The notes below the pieces were generated by a model. The model saw nothing but the letters and a program-made list of their open reading frames with translations, did no database searches and had not been told where the DNA came from. A stretch of 64,000 nt of DNA from Trichuris trichiura (taxonomy: Eukaryota > Nematoda > Enoplea > Trichinellida > Trichuridae), in contig JBAJFE010000005.1 of assembly GCA_037903355.1 (NCBI GenBank), positions 2,976,001-3,040,000 of the forward strand. Direction: 5' to 3'. Shown here piece after piece: positions 47,767-59,319 of this stretch. The first letter of the stretch is position 1, and each line of letters starts with the position of its first letter. Both the position numbers and the translations under genes were made by a program.

Positions 47767-49053
47767 ATGGCAGTTGCGTCGGCCGGGCTCAGTGCCGGCA
47801 ATTGCTTTAAGCTCAGTCGGTTTTTGCAATCGAAAACTCAGCCGTGCACATTTCAAAGAGATGATCTCGACAGTCAGCAACCACTTTGCGGTTATGGCGA
47901 ACAGATTGCAATGACAATGGGTGATCTGCTGATGATGACTTTGCCAAACGCAACGATGACATTTGCCATCAACGCAACGCAGTCCGGTACTACCGTTACT
48001 GACCAATTGTACCAACATCCCGTTTATCAGAATCAATTTCTTTTCAACATCATATGCAGTATTTTGATGATTATTGTGGCGGTTGTTGGTTTAATAGGCA
48101 ATACCATTTTCATACAACTGTTCTGGCAATCTTCGTCACCAACCTCAATGGATATTCTTCTTACAGGTCTTGCAGCCGCCGATAATGTACTGCTGCTCTC
48201 GGGTACTCCTGTATTTTCAGTAATTGCTCTGTATACATATAGTCCGTCTGTTCAATTGATGAAAGTGATGAATTACCTTACCGTAACGTTGTATCCCATA
48301 TCAATGATGGCTCATTGCGCTTCCGTTTGGACTATGGTGTCCGTAAGTGTTGAAAGATATATCGCCGTGTGCCATCCATTGGCGGTACGCAGTATTTGCA
48401 GTCCGAGAAAATCGGTCACCTGTTTAGTCATTATAACAGTTCTATCGGTAGCTTACAATTTTTGTCGTTTTTGGGAGTACAAGTTGAACAGTCGCAACGA
48501 CGTTGTATCCTTTTTGAGAAGCAACGAATTGTACGTGCAAGTGTTCGTTCATTGGATGTACTTTTTCACCGTTTTTGGCATTCCCCTACTTACGTTGGCT
48601 TCGGTCAACTGTTGCATAGTGAATACGATTTTTCGCGCCAGACGACTCAGATCGACGATGAGCCGTTCCCAGTTGCGTCAACATCGATTGGCTGTAATGA
48701 TGGTCGTTTTGGTTTTAGTTTTTTTCGTCTCCAACTCTTTGGCCTTTGTTCTCAATGCTCTCGAAGCGGCAGGCTTCTTTGACAATGTCAAGTACGACAG
48801 GTATATATTTTATTGCCTCACCGACGTGAACAATTTGCTCATTGAGTTCAACTCAAGCATCAACTTGTTCATATATTTGATCTTCTGCCGCCGACTGCGG
48901 GCACGGTTTTGGTATTTGTTCCATTGCACCAAACCGGAGGGCAAAATACCACTTTTCCCTTTTAAAAGCGTCGAACAAATGCCCAGCCTTAGAAGGTCAA
49001 CGTCTGCTTATCGCAGATGCAGCTCCTTCGCCGTTACCGTATCTTACGAATAA
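47767..49053 (+). CDS. Rhodopsin-family GPCR, neuropeptide (FMRFamide-type) receptor-like
   Basis: The 428 aa are counted from the first in-frame ATG; the next candidate is Met at 47911. Such receptors sit in the plasma membrane of neurons or muscle and couple to G proteins. The extracellular N-terminus has two N-glycosylation sites (NAT at residues 61 and 69). Seven hydrophobic segments follow: TM1 carries GN (N112), TM2 has LAAADN (D139), TM3 ends in ERYIAVCHPL (ERY 196-198 in place of DRY), and TM7 carries NSSINLFIYLIF, where the usual NPxxY proline is replaced. That TM7 form is common in FMRFamide/myosuppressin-type receptors. A basic tail (FCRRLRARFW) starts helix 8. The gene is intronless over this span. 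The ligand cannot be inferred. Confidence 0.85.
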   Translation: MAVASAGLSAGNCFKLSRFLQSKTQPCTFQRDDLDSQQPLCGYGEQIAMTMGDLLMMTLPNATMTFAINATQSGTTVTDQLYQHPVYQNQFLFNIICSILMIIVAVVGLIGNTIFIQLFWQSSSPTSMDILLTGLAAADNVLLLSGTPVFSVIALYTYSPSVQLMKVMNYLTVTLYPISMMAHCASVWTMVSVSVERYIAVCHPLAVRSICSPRKSVTCLVIITVLSVAYNFCRFWEYKLNSRNDVVSFLRSNELYVQVFVHWMYFFTVFGIPLLTLASVNCCIVNTIFRARRLRSTMSRSQLRQHRLAVMMVVLVLVFFVSNSLAFVLNALEAAGFFDNVKYDRYIFYCLTDVNNLLIEFNSSINLFIYLIFCRRLRARFWYLFHCTKPEGKIPLFPFKSVEQMPSLRRSTSAYRRCSSFAVTVSYE

Positions 49054-51316
49054 TCATTAGCTGAGAGCTTCGCATCAGACTGCCGTTAATGGGAGGCCAT
49101 ACCTTCAATAGTTCAAACAGCCGTTCACGTTTCGATTGTATATATTACATCATTGCAAGAGGCGAAAGCGTCGATCGATGTATATTGTTTCTTCTCAACG
49201 CTAACTACGGTGATGCTGCCACTGTTGTAATCGTTTACCTGCGAACAAGCAAACTGTTCCCGCGTGGGTTTTGACGTTGGTCAACCAACGGTTGCAAATG
49301 GATCAGATCTCTTCCGCGGTTAATTCGTTGAGTATTCTTTTGCTTCCGAAAGATCGTTGTATGAAAAATTAAAAATGCCTTCAAACGGAAATTGCTAAAT
49401 AGAATGGAGTGTATTGCGGCAGTCAGTTAACGTTAAACTGGGCATTGTAGGCAACGAACTCCGTATAACAGTCGCGTCTACAAACTCAAACAGTCTTTCA
49501 AAGGAGAAAAATCACCTCTGCGCTAAAACGCGTTTGATCATCCTTCTTACTGTAGCAATAAACCTGAACATCATTACTTCGAACACTAAAAGTCGCTCCT
49601 CATATTTAATTCCAGCAACCGGATCGCACTTTTTGTGTCAAACTTTAAAACGCTGTGGGTCACTTAACGTATTTACTACCGGAAGTCATTGTCTGACGCT
49701 AACAGCATGCTGACTCAGCATTGTTCGCTGCCCTAACTTTGTCATTATATATTAACATTGGCGTATTAATGACAATTGTTCACAAAACTTTGTTACTGTA
49801 CAGTCCGCGCTCAACCAGACGTTTTAAGCATACGCAACGGCGCGTTTGTTAGTTGAACGTTTGTGCACGCCTCGCTAACTCGACGAACAATGGTGAAATT
49901 AATAGTAAAGTATCATTGACGGCAAACTGTAGCTGTCGAAATCCGAAGCTTCCATTTCGCAGCTCGACTGTAACTGGCAGAAAGTGCGACATTGCAGTAT
50001 CGAATTCCATCTTAATTGCATGAACGAATCTTTCGTTTTTCCAGCCTTGTTATACCTGCTTTTTCTTGTCAATAATATTTCCAAAATTAGCAGCTGAAAT
50101 GAGGACTGCCGCTACTCGAATTCTCAGCGCTGCCCACCAACGTACCTGAACATCGTTATGAGAGTACGGTATGATTCCGTGGCATGGTTACGTAATCGGT
50201 TTTTTGCGCGTTTTTTCAAGGGCTGGCACAAAATCATTACCAATGGGTGCAGCTGTGTCCGATATTGGCCAACTGAAAGTTCTGACCAATGGTAGGCAGA
50301 TATTTTCAAGTCAAAGCGCGAAATCATAAACGCAGTGAACTTTGTAAGATCTGTTTCGAGTTAACGAATGAAATCAAAGTCTTTTAATTCTTACGCGCCA
50401 CTGTTTTGCTTCTTTTTTTGTAGCGCGTACAAAAAGCATAAAGGCTTCTCCGGTGTTAAATTTTTACGTTTTTGGCTTAGGAAAGCTAATTTATTCCGGG
50501 ATATCTTCTCGTGCACCAAGTAGCAAAGTAAGATAAGCTAATTAAAAAAATGCTGTCTAACAAGATCATCAATAAATGCCCAAGTTTCGAAATAAGTTCG
50601 CCCTATACAGAGTATACGCCATGGTATTTTTGCAGAAGAACAGCTTTGCTCTTAGGAGCTTAATCTGGCTTTTGGAATTTCAGCGATTTCAACATCTCCA
50701 TCATGGTTGCATGGGCTCCAATGGCGGCCACTCAGTTTCATTCCACACAGCTTTCCATGGCAACAACGTTGCGCCCCGCCTCTTGGGCAACCTCCATTCT
50801 TATTAAGGTTAGTCTGCCCGCGCGCGCGAGTAATGGCCGTTATGAACAACTTTTGAAGCAACCGTACTTGTAGTGGCGCAAAAGCGATGTTTAAACCGCA
50901 ACTTTTGAATACTGTATCCTCATCTGTAATTATTCATTTAGCACTTCTCTTCCTTGTTACAGCATCGCTATCCTAAATACATTAACCATCCGCGGATCGC
51001 CAACTCTTGTTCAATAGCTTGCATGATTATAGTATTGCCTACTAGAAGCAGTTTAAAACTGAGCTGGTCAGTCAAGGAACTTCTTATAACTTATATAAGT
51101 ATCATTGCCCATTTGGCTACTGCCTGAATCGCCCTTTGATCTATCTTTTGCGTGTTTACTATTGGCAAAGAGGCAATGCGCTTTGAAATTGCCAGCTTAG
51201 CGTATGCGAGTTCAAATAAGCTTTAATACCTCTTCTCACAGATGTGAAATGCTGTTAAGGTATTGCACAATGGTACGTCGAAATTGGGCATCTCTTCTTC
51301 AACCCTACTTTGTCGC
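49054..51316. other. Spacer between GPCR and the cystatin-like array
   Basis: Only short, unrecognisable open frames are present. A probable poly(A) signal for the first cystatin-like gene (ATTAAA on the minus strand, about 51223-51228) lies at its right edge. Confidence 0.5.
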
Positions 51317-52103
51317 TTATAGTGTAAGCGTACTCAATGTTTCTGTTGGGTCGGGATCCATTGGTCCAGTGCTGGCCACAGAATATACTCCACCGGGTTT
51401 CTTTGTAGCAATAACTTTATGCTGCAGCACGGGTGAACTTTTGCTTGTCTCGCATTTGCTAACATCCACCTAAATATACATGATTGAATATGCATATGAT
51501 GACGTAATATTTCACTTTAGTAATCAGGGAGAAAAATTGTGCAACCTCTGCCACACGAGGGCCATTCAGTGATGTTGCAATTGTCTCTTAGGTAAAATTT
51601 TCTAGACGCGTAGTTAAACTTCGCGTATTGGCCTAACTCGAAATCAAGTAAAAAAAAATACAGCTTTTGAAATTTGTATTTCTTTATGAATAAATTTTTT
51701 AGGGTATATCTAGAGGCAAAAAACATAGAAAAGATTTCTATTTGAGAATTTCGTAATGGGCTGCTTTGCCATTAAGTAATACTAATGCGCATGGTTACAT
51801 TTAACGTTAAGTTAACCTGATGCGCATCTGATAACCATAATGATAGAGTGGCAGTTCGTTTAAGCTTACCCGTTTGCCTTTTTGGCATGACGTTTGAACG
51901 GCTATTAGATCGAAGGTTATTGCTTTGTCAGTTTCGATGACTCCAAAGTAACGGAAGACCTTGAAGAGCTTGTCACCGGAATCGTTGTCGTTATTTATGC
52001 CATTGACCGCAGCTTCCGCGAATTTTTTCAAAAGTGCATCTTCAATAGCTCCTACGGATGCCAGGCAGAAAAGGACAACAGACAGTTTGAGAATAGCAAC
52101 CAT
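51317..52103 (-). CDS. Cystatin-like secreted protein, copy 1
   Basis: Exon 1 is 51870-52103 (78 aa) and exon 2 is 51317-51469 (50 aa plus stop), split by a 400-nt GTAAGC...TTTAG intron in phase 0; the protein has 128 aa. A signal peptide (about 1-19, ending SVGA) is followed by AAVNGIN, which matches the first helix of cystatins. The single cysteine pair C73/C84 corresponds to the first cystatin disulfide. The inhibitory QxVxG loop is absent (ETDKAIT stands there), as are the PW loop and second disulfide, so protease inhibition is doubtful. Exon 2 carries the block KKPGGVYSVASTGPMDPD shared by all copies. The start was set by alignment with copies 2 and 3, skipping an upstream in-frame ATG. 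A TATA box lies about 50 nt upstream. Confidence 0.85.
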
Positions 52104-52153
52104 TTCGCAAAGTACCACTTTGAGTATGACCGCGTCAAAATCGAATGGATTAG

Positions 52154-52161
52154 CTTTTATA
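52154..52161 (-). promoter_or_regulatory. TATA box of cystatin-like copy 1
   Basis: TATAAAAG lies 51-58 nt upstream of the ATG. The same box, followed upstream by TTTC, occurs at almost the same distance in copies 2 and 3, so it is probably the core promoter. Confidence 0.75.
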
Positions 52162-54479
52162 GAAATTCTTCTAATACAATCCTTTCTTAATCAGACATAC
52201 AACGCTTTGCATAACGATGCACCTGACTGAAATTTAAACTGATTGTCTAATTGTACACCGCCAACTTGGCCAATGTAGGGCCGTCTATATGAAATGCTAA
52301 TACTGCTGGCGTTACTTTGAGAGCGCAGAGCAAGTATAATTTTTTCTTCGTTATTAAATTCCAATTAAGTAAAATTTGTAATTTTAGAGATTGCTTTTTG
52401 CAATGTGTTTTATCTTGTCGGTGGAGATGCGAATTTTTAGTAACTGCATTTTTGCTATCGTAACCTTCGCGGTAGCACCGCGGATGTTTATTCCTTTTAA
52501 GTACATGTCATATGAACTTCGGATGGCACTATCAAGTTTGTGAGATTATACTAAGTGAAAGTGTCGGAGAAAGATAACATCTCGTAACTGGGCCGCTAAG
52601 TCTCATGCTTTCCGATTTCGTAGAGGCTTCGTCTTCTAGTGGCTAAAAGCGTTATCGATACTTTCGAGATTTTTTTGGTTTTTCCGTTTCTGCCTCACTC
52701 GTATCTCCTTAGAGGGCCTGTAGATACTTCAAAAGTTTTCGATTCATCTATTGTGATTTCTGACGGAACGTCTGACACCTTAATAGTCTGAGCTTGTAGG
52801 AGACTTGAAAGGGTTTTTTTAGATTCTGCTGCTAGCAAGCTCTTATGTTTCAATCTTTCACCAACCCTGTAAAAATCGCTCATGTTGGCTACATAAAACG
52901 TTAAGACTTGGCATGCTTTTATTTTCAGCGTTAACAAGTTGTAGCTTAGTGGTCTGTGGGGATGCACTACGTTTCTATGGACTTGATTCTGAAAAATCTC
53001 ATTTAGGTTGTGCTTATTTCAGTTTGCTTATATCGCTGCCGCAATGAGCCATAGCGTAACGTTCAGTCATGAAATTTTGGTGTGACGCTTCACGGTTGTC
53101 CATTTTATAATAGGCATCCGAGCATTATTAGACGTCTGTACTCTGGTAGGCTTTGTCTCACCCGTAATCCGTTGCAATCTGTACCTGGTACTCATCAGCT
53201 TGCATTGGCATGCGATGAAACATGCCTTGCCATTAGGCGACCTGATGTTCAGATCTGCATTGATTACAGCGCTTTATCTAACCTTTTCTCCAGTAGATCA
53301 TAAGTTTGTTGCCCAGGAGAAGAAATAGTGTGTAGCGCGGGTAGGCGCTATCGAAAACGCCGTCCAAAAACGACATGCTGACATAATGGTGAACAAATGC
53401 ATCCTACTGTAGTCGACAGTGTTTGCAGGGTCAGCAACGGTAGTGGGGATAACTAATAGTTAGCGCCCGCTGGTGTCACGCAAAAGTACCTGAACATCAT
53501 CTTTCTGGAACTCTGAGCGTTTGAATATTTTCATGCGCAGTGACACGGCTGCTATCGCGCGGTTTACGGGTTCACGAAGATTCAGCTCTCCTGCGTTCTC
53601 TGCGCAGCGGTTTTGGAAATGATTGGGCCGTAATTATTTTCAGCAGTGCTAACAGCTTCTGTAACTTGAACAGTTCTCATGCAAAACGCGATGTTTCCGA
53701 AAAATGTACTGCGCTTTTGAATATTTTCCACGTTGGAACCAATCTTCCGTGTAAGGAGTAAATGATAGTCGCTTTGCATGAGTTATCCACCGTCTTATAA
53801 AAAGCTTTTCGTGCGCGTAAGGGCAGTGATCTTAACTATTAAAAGGAGGCTTGAGCTTGCAGGCGAATCTGCCTTTTGGCATTTTAGCTGTTTCAACACT
53901 CTGTCGGCTCAGGTTTTACGCTCTGGCTCTGAAGACAATGAATATCTTCCTTTGCCTTTTATCGTGTAGTCACAAATGTGCTGCGCAAAGATTTGTATTT
54001 AGCGTTTCGTGCGCAGCATTACTTTTTGATAAGAACAAAGCAAAAACCCTCAGCTCTGACGACTCAAAAGCATCTACGACTGTTGTAAATATTGGTTTAG
54101 TTTTGTTCGTTCCGCAACATTCTTTTCTTGTTTACGCAATTTTGCAGCCATTGCTTCGTGTTCATTGAAATTTCCAAAGCTAAATGATTCCTGTTCAAGG
54201 TTTGTTTAAGCTGTGTTGATCGATCAAGCAAGCTCTAATGATATGCACAATACTCATTTTGGATGTGAGCACCTTTGCAAGGAGCTCTTGGCTGGCCTTT
54301 CAACTTTCTTCTACGAAAGGAGACCGACCACTAGGCGTATAAGAGCCAACGTAGATTTTAAACTTTAATGGTACTTCGCCCGAACAGGAAATGTTGAGAT
54401 ATTGCGGACTGATGTGCGAAAGTTGCCCATCTGGTTCTCAAAATTACTCTGTGTTTTTCTCATCCCAGTGTGCTCAAGG
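52162..54479. other. Spacer within the cystatin-like array, with duplicated flank
   Basis: From about 53070 to 54300 the sequence is diverged but collinear with 59320-60500. A minus-strand frame at 52695-52967 (90 codons) ends with KTFEVSTGP, faintly like the exon-2 block VYSVASTGP, after a possible acceptor TTTTTACAG. It may be a remnant of another copy. No other gene is seen. Confidence 0.4.
53070..54300. repeat. Segmental duplication, unit related to 59320-60500
   Basis: Landmarks recur in the same order at both places, for example TTGGTG...CTTCA (53076 and 59327), CAATCTTCCGTGTAAGGAG and TAATCTTCGTACTAAGGAG (53742 and 59951), TTAGCTGTTTCAACA and TTAGGTGTTTCAACG (53884 and 60085), and CAGCCATTGCTTCGTGTTC-like sequence (54147). 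A third partial copy is at about 55165-55270. Confidence 0.65.
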
Positions 54480-55062
54480 TCAAGGATCCATTGGCCCAGT
54501 GCTGGTCACAGAGTATACTCCGCCAAGTTTCTTTGTAGCAACAACTTTGTGCTTCGGGATAGGAGAGTTTCTGCCCTTCTTGCAGCTGGTAGTGTACTGC
54601 AAATGCACATAACTGAATATGCATATGATGTTTTAATATTTCAGTTTAATGGTCAAAGAGAAAAACTGTACCTTGTATGTTACTCAACGTTTGTTCAGTG
54701 ATGCTACACTGTGCCGCTGAGGCATGATCTTTTGGGAGTGTAATCAAACTTAGCACATCTCTTAGAGGTAATTGATTTAAGTAGAAAATAAAACTTTCGA
54801 GATTAGAATTTCTTTGAGAAATGCTTGTTATGGTTAGAGGCAAAAAAAGATGGAAAAGATTTCCGTTTGGTACTTCCGTAATTGGTTACTTAGTTGTTAA
54901 GCAGTGATCATGGTTGCCCTCGTAATTTATAGTGACTGTCCATGCGTAGAATTTATGCAATGTTTTGAGGTGTGGTTATATGTGTTCGTACATTAGCCTA
55001 TTGTGTTTCTGGTTGCCATGAAGTTATACCGACAATTTATTGAACCTTACCTTGGTGCCTTT
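54480..55062 (-). pseudogene. Cystatin-like pseudogene, exon 1 deleted
   Basis: Exon 2 (54480-54596) is open, encoding NSPIPKHKVVATKKLGGVYS and stopping early right after STGPMDP. The intron (54597-55050) is related to those of the intact copies. Only the last 12 nt of exon 1 (AAAGGCACCAAG, 55051-55062) remain before the similarity ends, so the signal peptide and first half are missing. Confidence 0.8.
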
Positions 55063-55481
55063 TAGCTTTAACGAAGCGAAGGCGTGTTTTGTTGCAGCTC
55101 ACTGCTGTGCCTACGGCGCTGCCTCTCTATTTCCTTATATAGCTTGACTCCGTATCGTTGTTTCCACATTTCTGCAGCCATTACTTCGTATTCGTTGAAG
55201 CTTGCAAGAGTAGAATGTCCCCTATTGAAAGCTTGTTAAAACTGTGTTAGTCGATCAAGGAAGCCATAATGGCCTACACGTTTTATTCTGTATAAGAGTA
55301 AGATTGGAAGAAGCGTTTGCACAACGTTTGTACCCTTTCTGTTTAAAGAGACGTAATGCGCCCTGAGAAGCACCACCAAGCATACAAAATCAGAATAGGT
55401 TTCAACTTTTAATAGCTCTTAACGCGGACATGAAATGATTAGATATTATGCATTGATACGTCGGAATCAAGAAGTTGCCTC

Positions 55482-56292
55482 TCAAGTTCGCTTTGTGCGT
55501 TTTCCATATCGCAGTGTGCTCACGGTCTCTTCTGAGTCAGGATCCATTGGCCCAGTGCTAGCTACAGAGTATACTCCACCAGGTTTCTTTGTGGCAACAA
55601 CTTTATGCTTCAGGATAGGAGAGTTTTCGTCGTGTTTGCAGTCGCTGGTAATCTGCCAAACGTATATGACATAATATTTCAGTTTAATGATCAGAGATAA
55701 CAGCTGTTCTTACTATGTCACTCGTAACCCGCTCGGTGATCCTACTGTGTGTTGCTTAGGTATGATCTTTTCGGGGTATAATCTGACTTAATGCGTCTCT
55801 TAGAGTTAATTGAATTAAGTAAAAAATACAACTTTCAAAATTAACATTTTTTCGGGACGATCTTGCTATGGTATATTTAGAAGCAAAAAATATAGAAAAG
55901 CTTACCATCTGTTACTTTCGCGATTAGTTACTTAGCTGCTAAGCAGTAAGTGGGCGCGGCGCTTATATAACGTTGTCAGCTGTGGTTACGTGAGCCTACA
56001 TTAGCCTATTGTGCTTCTGGTTGCCATGATGTTATAGTGACAATTTATTGAAGCTTACCTTGGTGCCCTTTGGGCATGAAGTCTGAACCGCTATTAGATC
56101 AAAGGTTACTGCCTTTTCAGTTTCTTCGAGGTTATTGTAACCGTAGACCACGAAAAGTTTTTCACCAGAGTCTTTATCCTTATTTATGCCGTTGACTGCA
56201 GCCTGCGCTAATTTGTCTGATAGTGCCTCTTCGATGGCAGAAACGGCTACGAAGCAGAGGACTATGACAGACAATCTGAGAAGAGCAACCAT
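55482..56292 (-). CDS. Cystatin-like secreted protein, copy 2
   Basis: Exon 1 is 56059-56292 (78 aa) and exon 2 is 55482-55652 (56 aa plus stop); the 406-nt intron is GTAAGC...TTTGGCAG, phase 0; the protein has 134 aa. A signal peptide (about 1-19, ending AVSA) precedes LAQAAVNGINKDKDSG. Cysteines 73 and 83 match the first cystatin disulfide. QxVxG is replaced by ETEKAVT. Exon 2 holds KHKVVATKKPGGVYSVASTG. This copy has a longer basic tail (YGKRTKRT) than its relatives. TATA box and ATTAAA signal are conserved with copies 1 and 3. Role unknown; a secreted host-directed or structural protein is possible but unproven. Confidence 0.86.
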
Positions 56293-56341
56293 TTTTCGAA
56301 GTGCAGTTTTCAGTCTACAGAGATATGCCGAGGTAGCTGAG

Positions 56342-56349
56342 TTTTTATA
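56342..56349 (-). promoter_or_regulatory. TATA box of cystatin-like copy 2
   Basis: TATAAAAA lies 50-57 nt upstream of the ATG, in the same context as in copies 1 and 3. Confidence 0.75.
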
Positions 56350-57689
56350 GAAATGCTTTCCTCTCCACTGTTTCTTAAGCTAACACGACGTATTTCGTAA
56401 ATGTTGAATTTCAATTGTCTTGTCCCGTGCAATCGCGGACTACTAAGTTCCATACAGTCATGTGGCGTAAGAAATGCAAATGCTGCTCACATTCTTTTCA
56501 CAGTGTTGAAATAGTTGGTATTTTACGCGCGATAGTTGTTTCAACATGGATGTTCGTCTTTGAAAGAAAGAAGTGCTCATTTAGAAGTTGCCATTCAGCT
56601 TCTTCGTTTACATTGCGCAGTGTTCTATTGGTAATCCCGATTGTGATTGTTAAAGTCCAGTAGCTTGTGCAGTCCTATTAAGTGCATAATGTTTCGCGTG
56701 GGTTCGTTTGGCTCAGGGCTTTTGTTTTATTGGACGAACCTATTTAATGAACTTGGAATGTAGTCATCAGGAACAATCTATTCTCACGTACGAAAACACC
56801 GAAGGCGGGAAAAGGTTGCTGCTAAAAACTATGACACAAATTCTAAAGTCTGACAGATGTCACCTTCCCCATAAATGAAAGAAGCTTTCAGAGTAACTTC
56901 CGCGTGAGAAAATAAAAGCTGCTATGAAGCTGTTTTAATTAGAGGTCCCAAAATGCCATTTCTCATTGCGTGCTTTAGAGGTAATATTACCTCACCTTAT
57001 AAAGTTTTCATAAATAATAGATAGGCTGTCATTAGACCTGCCCCTCAAGTGAGTACGACAGTAGTTGCTACTGCTTGGTCCCAGAGAGTCAGGAACCGCT
57101 ATTGCTTCTCACTGGTTGGGTTGTAATAAAGCTTCTAGCTCAGCTCTGATTGTTGCACTGAGCGACGTGGTTTAATGTCGGTCGGCACCGGGTTTAACAC
57201 TCTACTCCCTAGGTCGCAACCGGCTAAACCGCTAGCAACCCAACATTTGTGACAGATAAATGTAGTATACTTTTTGCTGAAATCACCCTTGAATGCCAAT
57301 CGAAATTTTCTACTGTTTTTTTTTCATAAAATGGAGCATGTATTGGAAACAAGGTTCGTTGAGGAAACCTTTTGCCTTGCATCAGGTCTTGTTCTTGATG
57401 AAAGGTTTTCCCGCCGAAAATGCTTTCATTGTATTGGGAAATTAAAGTTGTAGATACGGTTATGGGACTTCGTTCCACTGGGCAATGTTTGCAAACTTAG
57501 TGGTTATGTACGCTTTTCTATGCGTAGGTCTGATGGGCACCAATTGTCAGCCCGTAACCCACCTCCCGCTGGCAGACATTAAGCAATTTTTATGTGTACA
57601 TTTGAGCATTTGTTGTCTCGTGCTGGTTTACGGTGATGTGTTTATTCAACATCAAACCAGCTGATGATCTTTATTACTTCATCGCAGAT
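56350..57689. other. Spacer in the cystatin-like array
   Basis: Sequence just upstream of copy 2 resembles that upstream of copy 1. Two TTCCCGCC-type 8-mers occur (56804-56811 and 57408-57415). A 84-codon frame on the minus strand (57224-57478) is unrelated to cystatins and not recognised. No gene is supported. Confidence 0.45.
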
Positions 57690-57964
57690 AGACTCGCTCA
57701 GATTAGTTGTGACGATAGTAACTGTTTTCTGTCGAAAGTTTTTTTGAATGAAATTCAGAGCAGTAGGATTAACATAGCGAGGGTTAATTTCGTGACGATA
57801 TTGCGATCTCTATTTGCTATCAAAACTAATCTAGCTAAGCTTATCTCCTGATTTGTGCCTTTGACTAAAGCTTCAATGAATTGTCTTAGCAGTGCTTGCT
57901 AAAAGGTTCAAAGAGCTTTCAATCACGCAAAAGCTTCAGCTAATTCGAGAATAGCAGCTATCAT
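57690..57964 (-). pseudogene. Relic of a cystatin-like exon 1
   Basis: From an ATG at 57964-57962 the minus strand reads MIAAILELAEAFA then a stop. Alignment continues with breaks: CACTGCTAAGACAATTCATT and GTCAAAGGCACAAATCAGGA match the AL.KKFA.AAVNGIN.D region of the intact genes. A TATA-like site lies at 58009-58016, at the same distance as in intact copies. No exon 2 was found. Confidence 0.6.
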
Positions 57965-58325
57965 GGCAACTGTGCTTTCTTATGGTGTAACGGTTGGCAA
58001 GTTGGGTCTTATAAAAGGTTTTAAGGTGCTTGTCAGCTGAGGTAGCTCATGAGAGTTTTTAGCTTATTAGATGTCTTTCCATGTCCACGCTAATAAAATC
58101 ACAGTTCAGATTACGTGTAGTCAAGGTTGTAACTTTAGTGTTTTTACAACGGAACTATTCTGCAACAATGTATTTTACTCAACAGAAAATATTTCTTTCC
58201 TTTTATTATTTTGTCATTTGGTTATCTCTTTATTTCTGCTGAATTGCCTGCATATTTCGAAGGTTGTACTTTATCCATGTCCGTATACTTTATCTATTCG
58301 TATGCTTCCGTCTGTATTTATCATT

Positions 58326-58327
58326 TA

Positions 58328-58369
<42 letters not shown>
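58326..58369. repeat. (ATT)n microsatellite
   Basis: About 14 ATT units. Confidence 0.96.
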
Positions 58370-58371
<2 letters not shown>

Positions 58372-59319
58372 GCAATGTTTTATTAAGTTTACTGTTTACT
58401 GTTTCCATGGTTATCGTAGCTGAGCAAATCTGTATAGGCGGCAATGTACGGAGTGGTTTGTTGCAGTTCAGAGAAAACTCAATGAGATCAGATGGGCAAT
58501 CGCGAATTAGACGCCGCCGCCAGCAGGCAAAAGTCTTCAAGCATTATCTATTCAATACTACTTCTGTTTCTTACTATTAATGTTTATGACAATAACTGAT
58601 TGAAAGGTGTAGCATAATTGGACTACAAATAAATGAAATATACGGTGTAACTTTGAAAGCGTAAATATGTGCAACGTAAGACTGCAAATAATTGTTTCTA
58701 TTTACGGGCTGTCTTATGAATTACTGATGAAAGTATTAGGTTTGTGAATTTATGTGACGTGCAAGTGTTTGAAAAGCATAGGTTCGCATAACAGGACAGA
58801 TAAACTTCATTTTCTGAGGCTTCATAAGTCCTGTGTTTTTTGAAAAGTAAAATGTTTCCTTACAAGTGACGATGAGTTGCTTTCGATACATTGTTTTATG
58901 TTACCTGCCTCCTTGAGTTTTTTCGACGAAGACAAGTCATGGACGCGTCGAATGCTTCGAGTGCCTTGCTAGACAAAACTTTTTACTTTTTAACGGGCTG
59001 CTCTCTTTGGAAATGAGAAAGGATAGAACCTGAAACTGTTTTAGCTCTGTTACTAAGAAGGCGATGAAAACTGTTTATTTTGGCTCTGATACGAGACGGC
59101 TCAAAACTGAGCTGTCTAGTTTTTCTTTCGACGCTGACAAAGTGGAGGAGCTAGTTAAGGACCACAGTGTACAGATTTTCTGTCTTTGTTGAAAGTAGGA
59201 GGAGGCTTGAATAAGGCTTTGAAAAGGTTCCTATTTTCAACTATATTTTCTAAGGCTTTTATTGAATTTGTATAGTTTACTCCCTTCGTGGGCTGCAGGA
59301 TGGCATTACGACGAGAATA

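Noticed and set aside
57114..57245. GTTGGGTTG and CAACCCAAC inverted pair, considered as a small mobile element
   Set aside because: Only nine bases pair and the sequence between shows no further complementarity or related copy.
58071..58580. 169-codon plus-strand frame with a poly-tyrosine run
   Set aside because: The tyrosines come from the ATT microsatellite, and the flanks are low-complexity without any recognisable domain.
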